From an uncultured bacterium (GTDB lineage Bacteria; Patescibacteriota; Gracilibacteria; Absconditabacterales; Absconditicoccaceae), in contig CALMFT010000025.1 in NCBI GenBank assembly GCA_937862565.1, positions 1 through 53,311 of the forward strand: a stretch of DNA of 53,311 nt, given 5' to 3'. How positions within the stretch are numbered: the stretch's first letter is position 1; every line of letters begins with the position of its first letter. The translations under genes were made by a program, and so were the position numbers. A model generated the notes under the pieces. The model worked only from the letters and a program-made list of their open reading frames with translations. It searched no databases and was not told the DNA's origin. Shown in pieces: positions 21,319-30,360 of the stretch.

Positions 21319-22332
21319 CTACGCTATTTCCTCAAGCCACTTCTTGTAGCCGATGTCTCATCAAAATTGTTTGAAGGGATTGATGATGAATGGTACTTGG
21401 TAGAGTGTCTTGGTGTAGAGGTCTAGTATGATTTGTTTATACAGATAGATGAATGCTTGGATTGGTTGCATATTGGTAGAGAAGTCTATTTCATATTTTT
21501 GTATGATATCGGGCATTTCCAATACTCACGCTTCCAGGATCTTTTCTTTGAGTTCTTCATTTTTGGTATATTTTTCATATGCGATACTGTGCTTGTCACA
21601 TAATTCTCTCAGGTCTTTTTGAAGCATACCTTTGAAGGGATTGGGTTTACCTTTGGTGATTTGATCAAAGATGATCTTCTTGGGTTGTTTGCCTGTGATA
21701 CTCATACATCCGATAAAGTACGCTCAGGCTTGTAGATCGAAGTCAGGTGCGATATCAGAATCTTCTTTTTCAAATCCTGAGCTTGTTGTTTTGTGATCTA
21801 CGATGATGAGGTTTCATTCTTCATCCTCGGCGATCATGTCTATTTTTACTTTGAGTGGTACGGGCATATCTACGCCTTCAAAGTCGGTAAATGCAACGAT
21901 GTCATCAATTTCAGTGTATAATGGTTTATACTTTGGTGGTTTGTTGAGATATGCTTCCAATGTTTCTTTGATGGTACTCATAACGGTTTCTCTATTTTGA
22001 GTTACTCATCGTACCATATTTCAGTCAGCCTCTGCTTTGCGAATCATATGATCTGCTTGTCCCTGGGCGAGAATGATAAAGTCACTGTTGGTCATAGGAG
22101 TAATTTCACCTCAGCTATTGATTGCTTTTTGGTGGATCCAGTAGGATTCGATGCCTGCGTGGACTGCGGTACCAATGACATAACTTGGTTTGACTTCGAT
22201 TTCATCTCGTTGTCCGAGAATATAACCTTTGTAAAATGACTGTTGATCCTGGCAGTAAGATTTGATCGAACTGTAGGATACGTGACTGATAGGGAGAACT
22301 TCAGTAAGTTCTTGTTGTGCTGGTAATTGCAT
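21319..22332 (-). CDS. RecB/Cas4-like PD-(D/E)xK exonuclease of a phage recombination module
   Basis: A 337-aa protein. The N-terminus (ISHVSYSSIKSYCQDQQSFY) has the S-x-S...Y-x-x-C signature of RecB-like nucleases. The catalytic core follows: GTAVHAGIESY, then KIDMIAEDEEGNLIIVDHKT, giving the D...(D/E)xK triad. Such enzymes resect DNA ends to feed an annealase, and the gene upstream is a Bet/RecT protein. No Fe-S Cys cluster is seen at the C-terminus, unlike AddB or many Cas4. The gene starts 34 nt after bet. Confidence 0.8.
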
Positions 22333-22365
22333 GATGATTGGTATAAAAAGAATAAAAGGTGACGG

Positions 22366-23133
22366 CTAGGCTATAGCGAGTTTTGGTGATTGTGTTTGAT
22401 AAGATTTTTTGACATAGTTCCCTTTGATTGAGAGAACTCTCAGTCATGTTTGGAGTTTATTCAGAGAGAGATTTCAAGAATGTATGATTGCTTCAGGCTT
22501 GATGGGTTCAGATGTTTTGTCTTCAATGATCTCAGGTGCTGAATGTGCTACTTGCAGATTCACTGGAGTGCTAGGTACTGGTTCCATTTCAATGACCTCT
22601 GCGTCGACGTATGGCATGCCTCCCATATCTTCAGGAAAGCAAAGTCTCATGCCTTGTGCGATCAATGTTTTCTTGGTCATGAATGCGGGCTTATCCTTCC
22701 AGTTCTTGTTTACAGTTCCATCTTTCTTGGTTTGGACTATCTCACTCCAGGATACTTCTCGTTCAAATGGATTGTCCCAGTCTTTACGATAAATCGTAAT
22801 CTTGCCTCCTGTCACTTTCTTGGATTCATCTTCGTGAATAACGATATTCCAGCCATTGAGTTTGCCACTTTGCTGTGCTCTTTGTAGGTATACTGTATAC
22901 GCTGTGACTGGTTGCATATCGTTTTTTCCAAGCTTGGTATTCCAAAAGGGGATAGGGTATATTTCACGCTTGAAGGGATTGAGATTGTTGGCTTGAGCTA
23001 TTCCGATGAATAATGCTTTTTGCTCATCAGAGATCTCTTGTTTGCATTGAGAGAAAAGGAACTCTTCGATCGTTTCTTTACTCACATGGGGCTGTCAGGT
23101 TTTGACAAGCATTTGTTGTTCTTCTTTGGTCAT
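22366..23133 (-). CDS. bet: Phage recombination protein Bet (RecT-family single-strand annealase)
   Basis: A 255-aa protein from ATG 23133. The core ALFIGIAQANNLNPFKREIY, then PVTAYTVYLQRAQQSG, and later LIAQGMRLCFPED correspond to the conserved RecT/Redbeta pattern (naiNPFkrEiy...Y..yl..A...). It would anneal complementary single strands during phage or plasmid replication, together with the nuclease encoded just downstream. The C-terminal 60 residues are variable. In-frame TGA at 23095 (Gly) means the ATG is found only with code 25. Confidence 0.85.
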
Positions 23134-23156
23134 GGGTAAGGAAGAAGGAAATAAAA

Positions 23157-24521
23157 TTATTGCTGAACGCTGAATTTGGTCAGCATCGTTTTTTTGAGAT
23201 TTTTGAGATATTCAACTTGATCTTTGTTTGGTGTCGCATTTGTTGCTGTCACTGCTTTGACTTCAATAACCTCGGGGAGAGGATCTGATTGTTTGTTGAT
23301 GAGTGATTTGATCTTGCTCATAGTTGGTTTTCTATCTTGATCTAAAATGATTTTTTCAAAGACACTCAGGAGATCTCAGTAGAAGGTATTGATCTGTCCC
23401 AGGAACATCCCACAGTCGTAGAGCTCTATTTTGTAGTACAGATACTTTTGTAATTTCTCAGTTTCAATAAGCATCCTTGCTGATTGGAATAACTCGACTC
23501 TTTTTTCAAACTGCGATAGGCTGACCGATTCGATGATGTTGTACAGACCTTTTTTGATCTTCTCATCCATCAAGTCAGATCTTCCTGTGATGGCATTCCA
23601 AAGTTTCAAAAACTTCACACCTTCTTTTTCGACAACATTCATGATTTTTTTGAAATTGTCGCCATCTCCCCCTAAAACCCCCTCTTTAACAATTAGGGAA
23701 GGAAGGTAATCTTTTTCTAGTTCTATTTCTTTACTCTCTTTCTTATTCTTTTTACTATGTCTGTTTGCTGTTTGATTTGTGTCTGTTTGTTGTCTAACTC
23801 TTGCTTGTTTTGTGTCTGTTTGCTGTTCGTTTGCTGTCTGCTCTTGTAGGTAGGGTGCTATGATATCGTAGGTAGTAAAACGGTAAACGTTGATTTGTTT
23901 CCTGCCTGCTTTGTTGTCTGATTTTGTGATAAATCAATGTCGGATTAAGTTCTCTAACGCTCTAGTTATTTGTCAGCTTTGTGACGGATTTAATCCAAAG
24001 AAAGCATACTCATTCCTACTCATCTTGAACTCTCCTTGTTGCAGTCATTCATAGCTTGGAATAATATATCTTCGTACTCTCTGAGCACCTGCAATCAGGA
24101 TCGCTAACCAAAGTGGATGCTTTAATAATAGTTGCATTCTCTGGTCGGTTCCATCTGCGAGTAATTTGATAAAATAGTGCATCAGCGGGTAGAAATGAAA
24201 TAAAGCAGTTCTCCAAGCAGATATAAAAAGACGTTTGTCCTCAGAAGAGAAACAAACATCTTTGTTGTTTCCATACAAAACTCTGAGATAGCGTCATGCT
24301 TGAAGAGGTAGACTTTGTAGTACCCATGACGCTACCTCTTCAAGAGTTGTGCATGGTTGTACAGATCCTTGGCGGGAATAAGCGTTTGTGGAATGAATAT
24401 GCCTACCAATTCAAATCTTGAACCTTTCGGCTCATTCGCTATATACTACATTACCGCACCTTTTACAAGAGTAAATAGCCGATTCGGTGTTAGTCCTATT
24501 AAGACCACTTAACAGTACCAT
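23157..24521 (-). CDS. Replication initiator-like winged-helix protein
   Basis: A 454-aa minus-strand frame crossing several TGA codons. Residues about 195-240 form a winged helix (QITRALENLIRHGF, then KAGRKQINVYRF). Before it lies a helical core (AWRTALFHFYPLMHYFIKLL). After it comes a Gln/Thr-rich linker with QQTDT and QTAN repeats, then a C-terminal helical domain (LWNAITGRSDLMDEKIKKGL) like DnaD/replication accessory domains. Residues 18-21 form a CxxC pair. It heads the operon with bet and the nuclease and directly abuts the iteron-rich segment, as expected for an initiator. ATG 24521 is the only upstream in-frame ATG. The first 80 codons overlap inverted repeats and could instead be non-coding, with a TTG start at 24278. 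Confidence 0.6.
24291..24344. repeat. Crossing inverted repeats at the 5' end of the replication gene
   Basis: A perfect 13-bp inverted repeat has arms 24299-24311 (CTTGAAGAGGTAG) and 24332-24344. An 8-bp one has arms 24291-24298 (GCGTCATG) and 24325-24332. The arms interleave, so both stems cannot be simply nested. This is the geometry of a pseudoknot or of multiple protein sites. Confidence 0.7.
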
Positions 24522-24840
24522 GTTTTTTGAATGTTACGAAAGTAAAGGTACTAATACCGCTTTAGCGGTGCGGTATTGGTTGTGTACACATGTAACTATA
24601 AAACAGGCAAAAGCAAGTAAATAGAGCTTATATAAAGCACTTAATGCATTATTGAAGATATATTCCCAGATAATCTATCGATCTTTAATGCGTGTTTTAG
24701 TGGTGCGGTAAAGTATACAAAACAAAAAACAAGAAAAGTAATAGAAATCAAATACCATAAAGGGTTATACGCTGTTTTATGGTCTAAATCTGTGAATTAC
24801 GAAAAATACACCCATATGGTGCGTGAAAGTATACAAAAAG
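24450..24840. repeat. Iteron-like repeats, candidate replication origin
   Basis: The core GGTGCGGTA recurs near 24451-24460 (inverted), 24567-24575 and 24702-24710. A variant copy starts at 24818. The last two copies share a longer unit, TGGTGCGxxxAAGTATACAAAA. Between them lie the palindromes AATACCGC...GCGGTATT (24553-24577) and ACCATAAA...TTTATGGT (24754-24783). Apart from the 5' end of the replication gene, which covers the first copy, there is no convincing gene between 24522 and 24916. Several dispersed repeats next to an initiator-like gene fit an origin. Confidence 0.55.
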
Positions 24841-24871
24841 TAAGAAACCCGATTATTTTCATTGAAATAAC

Positions 24872-24918
24872 AAAAAAAGACCAGGCTAGTCCTTTTTATA
24901 GGTGTAATGCCTGATCTT
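24872..24918 (-). terminator. Minus-strand terminator-like hairpin
   Basis: GCCTGATCTT (24909-24918) pairs with AAGACCAGGC (24877-24886) with one mismatch. On the minus strand a run of T follows. It lies just after the stop of a minus-strand open frame. Confidence 0.5.
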
Positions 24919-25099
24919 ATTGATTATAGGTGGAGTGGAGTGTATGTCTGGAAGCAAAATCTCTTGAATTTATCAAGGCTTTCTCTATAAGATCTAGTAA
25001 TGCAGTTAATGATTCATATTCATCATTATCTGTGTAATCGGGTGCAGAAATAGTCCTGTTGACCCAAAAAACTCCTCGGTTGTAATGATTGAGGTTTTT
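24917..25099 (-). other. Protein-like minus-strand frame without a start codon
   Basis: 60 sense codons ending TAA at 24917. The sequence looks protein-like (NRGVFWVNRTISAPDYTDNDE, then YESLTALLDLIEKALINSRDF), and a terminator hairpin follows the stop. No ATG, GTG or TTG lies between the upstream in-frame TAA and the body. It may be a truncated gene or use an unusual start. Confidence 0.3.
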
Positions 25100-25101
25100 T
25101 T
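25074..25101 (+). terminator. Plus-strand terminator-like hairpin
   Basis: CCTCGGTT pairs with GATTGAGG (with G-T pairs), loop GTAAT, followed by seven T. No plus-strand gene lies upstream, so it may end a short RNA or read-through transcript from the origin segment. Confidence 0.45.
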
Positions 25102-25110
25102 ATTCAACTA

Positions 25111-25140
25111 TTGACAAATTATATTTATTATTTATATCAT
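25111..25140 (+). promoter_or_regulatory. Sigma70-like promoter
   Basis: A perfect -35 TTGACA (25111-25116) and a -10-like TATATC (25133-25138), spacing 16, lie about 40 nt before ATG 25180. Confidence 0.55.
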
Positions 25141-25179
25141 ATATGCGATTTTGCAAAAAAGTTCTTTAAAAATGAAACA

Positions 25180-25461
25180 ATGGAAGAAGAAATTAAATCA
25201 ACTGAACAATTAGTTGAAATAATCGAACAAGAAGTGATAGTGAGGAATAATTATGGTCAAGAACCAAAAGGTGGTGGCGAGGTGGCGTATATATTGAAAA
25301 ATATAATAAAAGAGGGATACATTATAGTATGCTTCTCTGCTGAAAAATCAGCATTTGAATCTACGCACTACGTTGTTACTGCAGTGGTAACAAAAAAACC
25401 ACCTCTACCAGATCAACCTTCGTCTTATATTCTTAATTGATCTTATTGAAAAACTTTGTAA
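25180..25461 (+). CDS. Hypothetical protein
   Basis: A 93-aa acidic protein starting MEEEIKSTEQLVEIIEQEV. It has a Gly-rich loop (EPKGGGEVAYI), a beta-strand (EGYIIVCFSAE), and a polar tail with TGA-coded Gly codons. The ATG was placed downstream of a good promoter; the frame is open farther upstream, but that part is the promoter itself. No family recognised. A strong terminator follows. Confidence 0.6.
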
Positions 25462-25469
25462 TCATCCAA

Positions 25470-25502
25470 AATCCTGACTGTATTTTAGTTAGGATTTTTT
25501 TT
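25470..25502 (+). terminator. Terminator
   Basis: AATCCTGACT pairs with AGTTAGGATT, followed by eight T. Confidence 0.8.
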
Positions 25503-25573
25503 ATTGTAAGTTCATCCGAAATAAGAATAATAGAATCAGATTATTATTTTTTATATTATAAAATTTTTTACTC

Positions 25574-26002
25574 ATGCAATTTGTAACAAACCTAAATTTC
25601 AATGGTAATTGTGAAGAAGCTTTCAAATTTTACGCTAACGCACTACAAGCAAAAATAGACGCAACTAATTATTATAGAGAAATGCCTGAAGATCCAAATA
25701 TGCCTATGGATCCAGCTTATGCAGATAAAGTTATGCATTCATCAATTTCTAAGGATGGAAAATTGGTTCTTATGGGAGCTGATTTATTGCCTGGAATGAG
25801 TCCAGAATATATTGTAGGAAGCAATCTAGAAATCTGTGTTATGCCTGAAGATAAAGCTGAATGTGATAGAGTGTTTGCAGCTTTGAGTGAAGGTGGAACT
25901 GTAGTAATGCCTATGGAAGATCAATTCTGGGGAGATTACTTTGGAGCTTGTAAAGATAAATATGGATTTGGATGGATGATTATTTGTCCAAGTAATAAAT
26001 AA
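25574..26002 (+). CDS. PhnB-like VOC (glyoxalase-fold) protein
   Basis: A 142-aa protein of the VOC superfamily. The start LNFNGNCEEAFKFYANAL, the middle HSSISKDGKLVLMGAD, and the end FWGDYFGACKDKYGFGWMI fit PhnB-like members of usual length. These proteins bind a metal or small ligand; the reaction is unknown. The gene uses no TGA codons and prefers GGA for Gly, unlike its phage-like neighbours. The TCAGATTAT element (25536-25544) lies 30 nt upstream. Confidence 0.85.
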   Translation: MQFVTNLNFNGNCEEAFKFYANALQAKIDATNYYREMPEDPNMPMDPAYADKVMHSSISKDGKLVLMGADLLPGMSPEYIVGSNLEICVMPEDKAECDRVFAALSEGGTVVMPMEDQFWGDYFGACKDKYGFGWMIICPSNK

Positions 26003-26024
26003 TATTTAACACGCGCTGATTATT

Positions 26025-26315
26025 ATGACAGATAAAGTTGAAGTTCCTGGAGGAAAGTTGCACGAAATGCCTGATGATATACAACAAGCACTCAATGCTA
26101 ATCCAGACATGATTGCGAATCGAAATAATCTCACTCCGCTTGCACGCAATGAGTGGATTTGCCGAGTAACAATTGTTAAAAAAGCAGAAACGAGAGAAGA
26201 TCATGTGAGACGTCTTATTGAAGATGTTCGCGATGGTGAAAAAAGACCCTGTTGTCGACCAGGCTGTCCTCATCGTAGAGAAAGTGCAAAGAAATGGTTT
26301 AAAAAACTTACATAA
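26025..26315 (+). CDS. YdeI/OmpD-associated-like protein
   Basis: A 96-aa protein. It carries the pattern PDDIQQALNANPDMIANRNNL, W near residue 44, KKAETREDHVRRLIEDVRDG, and a C-terminal RPCCRPGCPHR. This matches the C-terminal module common in YdeI/OmpD-associated proteins, often encoded with a DUF1905 partner. Such a partner, frameshifted, follows 40 nt downstream. Precise function unknown. Confidence 0.7.
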   Translation: MTDKVEVPGGKLHEMPDDIQQALNANPDMIANRNNLTPLARNEWICRVTIVKKAETREDHVRRLIEDVRDGEKRPCCRPGCPHRRESAKKWFKKLT

Positions 26316-26354
26316 TCTGAATTGATAAGAGATTTTTTATTGTTTTCTGAGAAT

Positions 26355-26646
26355 ATGGATTTTTCTTTTGATGGAGTGGTATCGTGACCAAGTAGTGCGA
26401 CTGTGATAGGAGAGTGGTATTTTGTAGCGGTTCCTAAACACATAGCTCACCCCAGTTTACAAGGATCGTAAATATAAATGAGTGGAAATTCCTATACAAG
26501 TGCAAATTGCATTTGTAAAATGGGAAACTCGTATGTTTTGGTTAAAACAATTACAAAGTTATATTATACCACTAAAAAAAGATATCCGTGAGAAGTTGAG
26601 TATAGATGTAAATGATAAAGTATTTGTGGAATATGACATAATTTAA
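26355..26646 (+). pseudogene. DUF1905-like gene with a frameshift
   Basis: The 5' part (from ATG 26355: MDFSFDGVVSG, then IGEWYFVAVPKHIAHP) ends early at TAA near 26470. The 3' part continues in another frame (YKDRKYKGVEIPIQV, WETRMFWLKQLQSYIIP, VNDKVFVEYDII) to TAA 26646. Together they give a complete DUF1905 beta-barrel. One base was lost or gained near 26447-26460. It may be a real inactivation or a sequencing error. Confidence 0.7.
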
Positions 26647-26665
26647 TTTAGTTAATTAAAACTCC

Positions 26666-27322
26666 ATGTGAGATAAAGAAATTATTGAAAAAACAGTAAA
26701 TTTCGTCAAAGAAACTCTCCAAGATGCGGAATGAGGCCATGATTTTTGGCATATATACCGTGTGCGAAATAATGCAAAACATATTGCTACTAAAGAAGAA
26801 GGGGCAAAAATGTTGGTAGTAGAATTGTGAGCACTTTTACATGATATTGCAGATTCTAAATTTCATGACGGAGATGAAGAAATTTGACCAATGACGGCGA
26901 GAACATTTTTGGAATCATTGCAGATACAGATGGAAATTATCACTCATGTGGAAAATATCATAAGACATATTTCATTTAAAGGAGTAAAAGAAAAACAAAC
27001 TTTTCATTCTTTAGAACTTGATATCGTACAAGATGCTGATAGATTGGACGCATTGGGAGCGATCGGGATTGCCAGAACTTTTAATTACTGAGGGTTTAAA
27101 GGAAGGGGGCTTTATGATCCCAATATCAAACCAAATTTAGCTATGTCAAAAGAAGAGTATAAAAAATCTAATACCCCAAGTATCAATCATTTTTATGAGA
27201 AACTCTTTTTATTGAAAGATCTCATGAATACCAAAACTTGAAAAGAAATGGCGCAACATAGACATGAATATATGGTTCAATATGTGGAAGAATTTTATGC
27301 CGAACGAAATGGAGAACTATAA
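26666..27322 (+). CDS. HD-domain phosphohydrolase (YedJ-like)
   Basis: A 218-aa protein with the HD metal sites: GHDFWHIYRVRNNAKHIA (His), LGALLHDIADSKF (His-Asp), and DADRLDALGAIGIART (late Asp). Length and order fit the YedJ/YpgQ family of HD hydrolases, which act on nucleotides or phosphorylated metabolites. Several Gly are TGA codons. Probably transcribed with the upstream genes; a terminator follows at once. Confidence 0.88.
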
Positions 27323-27338
27323 AAATGAATTAGCCTAA

Positions 27339-27372
27339 AATCCTCAACTTGTAACCGTTGAGGATTTTTTTA
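27339..27372 (+). terminator. Terminator
   Basis: Perfect 10-bp stem AATCCTCAAC/GTTGAGGATT followed by a T-run. Confidence 0.88.
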
Positions 27373-27420
27373 TAATTTAAACCTAATCAGAATATTTTTA
27401 AATATTAACCCTTCTTACTC

Positions 27421-27873
27421 ATGCAAAAAATTATCCCTAATTTATGGTTTAATAAAAATGCTGAAGAAGCAGTAAATTATTATCTTTCAGTATTCCCAAA
27501 TTCTAAACTTATTACTACTACCTATTACCCTACAGAAGGATTGATGGACTTCCAAAAAGATTTTGCAGGGAAAGTGTTAACCATAGATTTTGAAGTGAAC
27601 GGACAAGTATTTACCGCAATCAATGCTGGAGACGAGTTCAAATTTACGGAAGCAGTATCATTCTTGATATATTGTAAAGATCAAGAAGAGATAGATTATT
27701 ATTGGAATGAGTTTACTAAAAATGGAGGTGAAGAATCTGTATGCGGACGATGTAAAGATAAATATGGTATGAATCGACAAATTAATCCAGAAAATATGGC
27801 TGAACTCATGAATAAACCTGATGCGTATGGTAAACTTATGAATATGAAAAAGATTATCATCTCTGAATTCTAA
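27421..27873 (+). CDS. PhnB-like VOC protein
   Basis: A 150-aa VOC protein of the PhnB / so-called 3-demethylubiquinone methyltransferase-like group: IIPNLWFNKNAEEAVNYYLS, then FNGQ-type strand FEVNGQVFTAINAG, and CGRCKDKYGMNRQINPENM at the end. It is a second, distinct member of the fold in this region (see 25574). The function of this group is not established. A TCAGAATAT element lies 26 nt upstream of the ATG. Confidence 0.85.
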   Translation: MQKIIPNLWFNKNAEEAVNYYLSVFPNSKLITTTYYPTEGLMDFQKDFAGKVLTIDFEVNGQVFTAINAGDEFKFTEAVSFLIYCKDQEEIDYYWNEFTKNGGEESVCGRCKDKYGMNRQINPENMAELMNKPDAYGKLMNMKKIIISEF

Positions 27874-27879
27874 TTCACG

Positions 27880-27963
27880 ATGCCGACTTACGAACGACAG
27901 ACTACTCATAAGGATATGATAGAAGCGATGCGCAAATGTTTTTTGCCTTATCCAGAAGCTAAT
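27880..27963 (+). pseudogene. Truncated copy of the gene at 29979
   Basis: 27 residues (MPTYERQTTHKDMIEAMRKC and on) match the start of the intact gene at 29979 almost residue for residue, then end at TAG. Weak DNA similarity continues for about 40 nt beyond the stop. The 2 kb between the two copies holds a minus-strand gene of foreign character. Confidence 0.75.
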
Positions 27964-27973
27964 TAGGAAGAAT

Positions 27974-29851
27974 TTATAATGGCAATCATCATATTAAGTT
28001 TCAATTAGCTCGTTGTTGAACTCATGAAGCTTTTTTTGGCATATCATTATAATTTGATTTTTCTAGATACGTAATCGCAATCAGAGAATTATTTGTTTCA
28101 TTGAATAGAACTTTTGTACCTCAAGGTAAATGAGAATATTTATTTGATAGTTTAATATATTCTGGTAGTGATTCTAGTGTATACACTGAAATTGCATCCC
28201 CTATTTTACCTCATCACAGAAAGTCAATTCTTGCGGATTCATCATATAATCAATATTCTAATAGAAATGATGATACATATCATCAAATAGATCAATGTGC
28301 ATTTACTTCGTGATCATCAATAATGTTGTTACTTTCATTTAGATTATGTTTAACGTCTCTATATGGTTTATTATTATTGCTTATAGGTAATATTTCACAA
28401 AATTCTGATACTATCTTTACGCCGTCCTTAAATGTAGAAACTTGTCGTATATTTTTTCCAGATTTGGTTGCTCATATACATTTTATATCATCATATATAT
28501 TTAATTTTCATGATATTAATTTATTATTATTGTAGAAAGTAGGAATACGATCAGCGTCTTTGTTTTCTGGAAATTCATAATAAATTGTTTTTGTTACAAA
28601 TTCTTTATCTGGTATGTGGTATTTTAATGATTGCCAATGAAATACATCTATTGTTCATATAAGTTTATTAAATGGGATTTTCTGTGGAAGAAACCATGAG
28701 ACTCATTTACTTATATCAGGAATAGCTCATCATGATACATACAGCTTATATGATATTGGTGCATTATTATCATATAAGTATTTATTTATTTTTTCACATA
28801 TTTCATTTAATCTTTTGTATTCTTTTTTAAATAGTCATCATTCTTCTCATTTATATTTAATTTCTGCTCAAGCTATATGTCATCCTGCACCAAATGGAGC
28901 TAATATGATACGTTTACATCAAGAAGGAATTGATCATTCTTTTAAGACAGTATCTAAGCCAAATAGTACGGACGCACCTGACAAATTACCCATATTTTTG
29001 TATGTCTCTTTGTGGACTACTATGTTGTGTCATTTTTTTCTAGCTTTACTAATAATTTTTGAATTATCTGATCGCTTTGTTATCATTCTACCATTTGGTT
29101 GATGTGGAATAATAAGTGTTTCAGAAGTTAACTTATTAATTGATAATAAAGAAAATATTTCATCCGCTGTATAGAGAAGTGATGTGCTCAATGCTTTGCC
29201 ATCATGCATTGTTATTTTCTCTCCTTCTGACTGTGAAATAGCTTTTACATTAGTATAATCTACTCACTGTGATATAGCGGATCAGGTTTTCATTATATTC
29301 ATTTTTGAGTGTCAATCTGGGTTATTCGATATAATCATACTTGCCACTCAATCAGAAAACATTCCAGTTTTAATATCAGTAAGCTCTCTTTGTCCGCTCC
29401 CTAGATTATCTCCAGCTGCGACAATATAATTTCTATGCTTAAAATATCCATCACTCTTGATTTGTTTACTTGCCACATCTAACGCATCTCAAAACCCTAC
29501 ACAGGCTGAATTAATATCTTTAGCAATAAATCATTTCTTCTTATTCATTCCTAATTTTGTAGCGATTAAGGATGATAAACTAATTACCTTATCTCAATGT
29601 GATCATGAATGTGAAAGAAATATGCCATCAATATCTTCAACAGTCAATCTTGAATTTATTAAAGCTTTTAAAATACTATCAATAAACATATTTTCCACTT
29701 TTCATTGGTTTTTTTCTATATAAAATACATTCTCAAGTTCAGTTCTTGAAGTCAAAAATCATTTCTCAAGTCATGCCATAGTACAGATCTCTTCTTCGGA
29801 AATTTTTAAATTTCCCAATGAAGTACCTATTCAAAGTATTTTAGTTTCCAT
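27974..29851 (-). CDS. Ketoacyl synthase III-like protein with C-terminal extension
   Basis: A 625-aa minus-strand frame with about 30 TGA-coded Gly and no internal stop. The first ~345 residues are a thiolase-fold KAS III: DINSACVGFGDAL with the active-site Cys at 117, IIPHQPNGRMI with His at 250, and YKNMGNLSGAS with Asn at 289, plus the C-terminal LAPFGAGGHIAGAEI. The Cys-His-Asn order and spacing agree with FabH. FabH joins an acyl-CoA to malonyl-ACP. The remaining 280 residues are unusual; the end (GGKIGDAISVYTLESL, LPGGTKVLFNET, LIAITYLE) looks like a hotdog thioesterase or dehydratase fold, while the middle (DVFHWQSLKYHIPD and following) is unrecognised. No ACP or malonyl transferase gene is nearby, so the substrate is unknown. 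Confidence 0.75.
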
Positions 29852-29978
29852 CTACTAATCATTGATTTTAATAAATTTATTTAACATCTATAGATAATAT
29901 TTTATAAAAGTCAATCTTTTTGAACTAAAATTAGTGTTATTGAAATGAAGTATTAAATATATAAAAATTGTTTATACT
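29852..29978. other. Divergent promoter region
   Basis: A very AT-rich 127-nt gap between the minus-strand KAS III-like gene and the plus-strand 117-aa gene. No other gene seen. Confidence 0.4.
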
Positions 29979-30332
29979 ATGACTTACGAACGACAAACAA
30001 CCCATAAGAAAATGATAGAAGCGATGCGTAAATGTTTTTTGTCTTATCCAGATTCTCAGGAGGAGATTAGACATTATGGTATCAAACGATTTTTCCCGAA
30101 TGGTATGCGATGCGATCTGATATTCTATAAAAAATCATTAAATATTCTGAGATTTAATCGTGGGGCATGGATGGTGAGAGAAAATCCAGTATTGGGGTGA
30201 CTCTTTGATGAAGTGAATAAGGTAATAGCTAAGATGCAATTAGTAACTCCTGATGATATAGAAAACAAAGCTATTCCAGAATTGATTGCATTGATTGCAA
30301 AAGCTCCCTCTGGAATAAGATACGATGCTTAG
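29979..30332 (+). CDS. Hypothetical protein, intact copy of the truncated gene at 27880
   Basis: A 117-aa protein starting MTYERQTTHKKMIEAMRKC, with FFPNGMRCDLIFYKKSLNIL and a helical C-terminus (ENKAIPELIALIAKA). One Gly is TGA. The family is not recognised, but the Lys/Arg-rich, single-domain layout is compact and complete. The 5' third is duplicated in truncated form on the other side of the KAS III-like gene. The next gene follows 28 nt later. Confidence 0.65.
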
Positions 30333-30360
30333 AACTTTTTTATTATCCTTAATATTTATT

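Noticed and set aside
23643-24521. Two or three separate small genes on the minus strand
   Set aside because: The pieces are in one frame joined by TGA and an uninterrupted linker, so they form one replication protein.
28323-29723. Several plus-strand open frames of 60-95 codons
   Set aside because: They lie opposite the minus-strand ketoacyl-synthase-like gene, which has catalytic motifs and is continuous.
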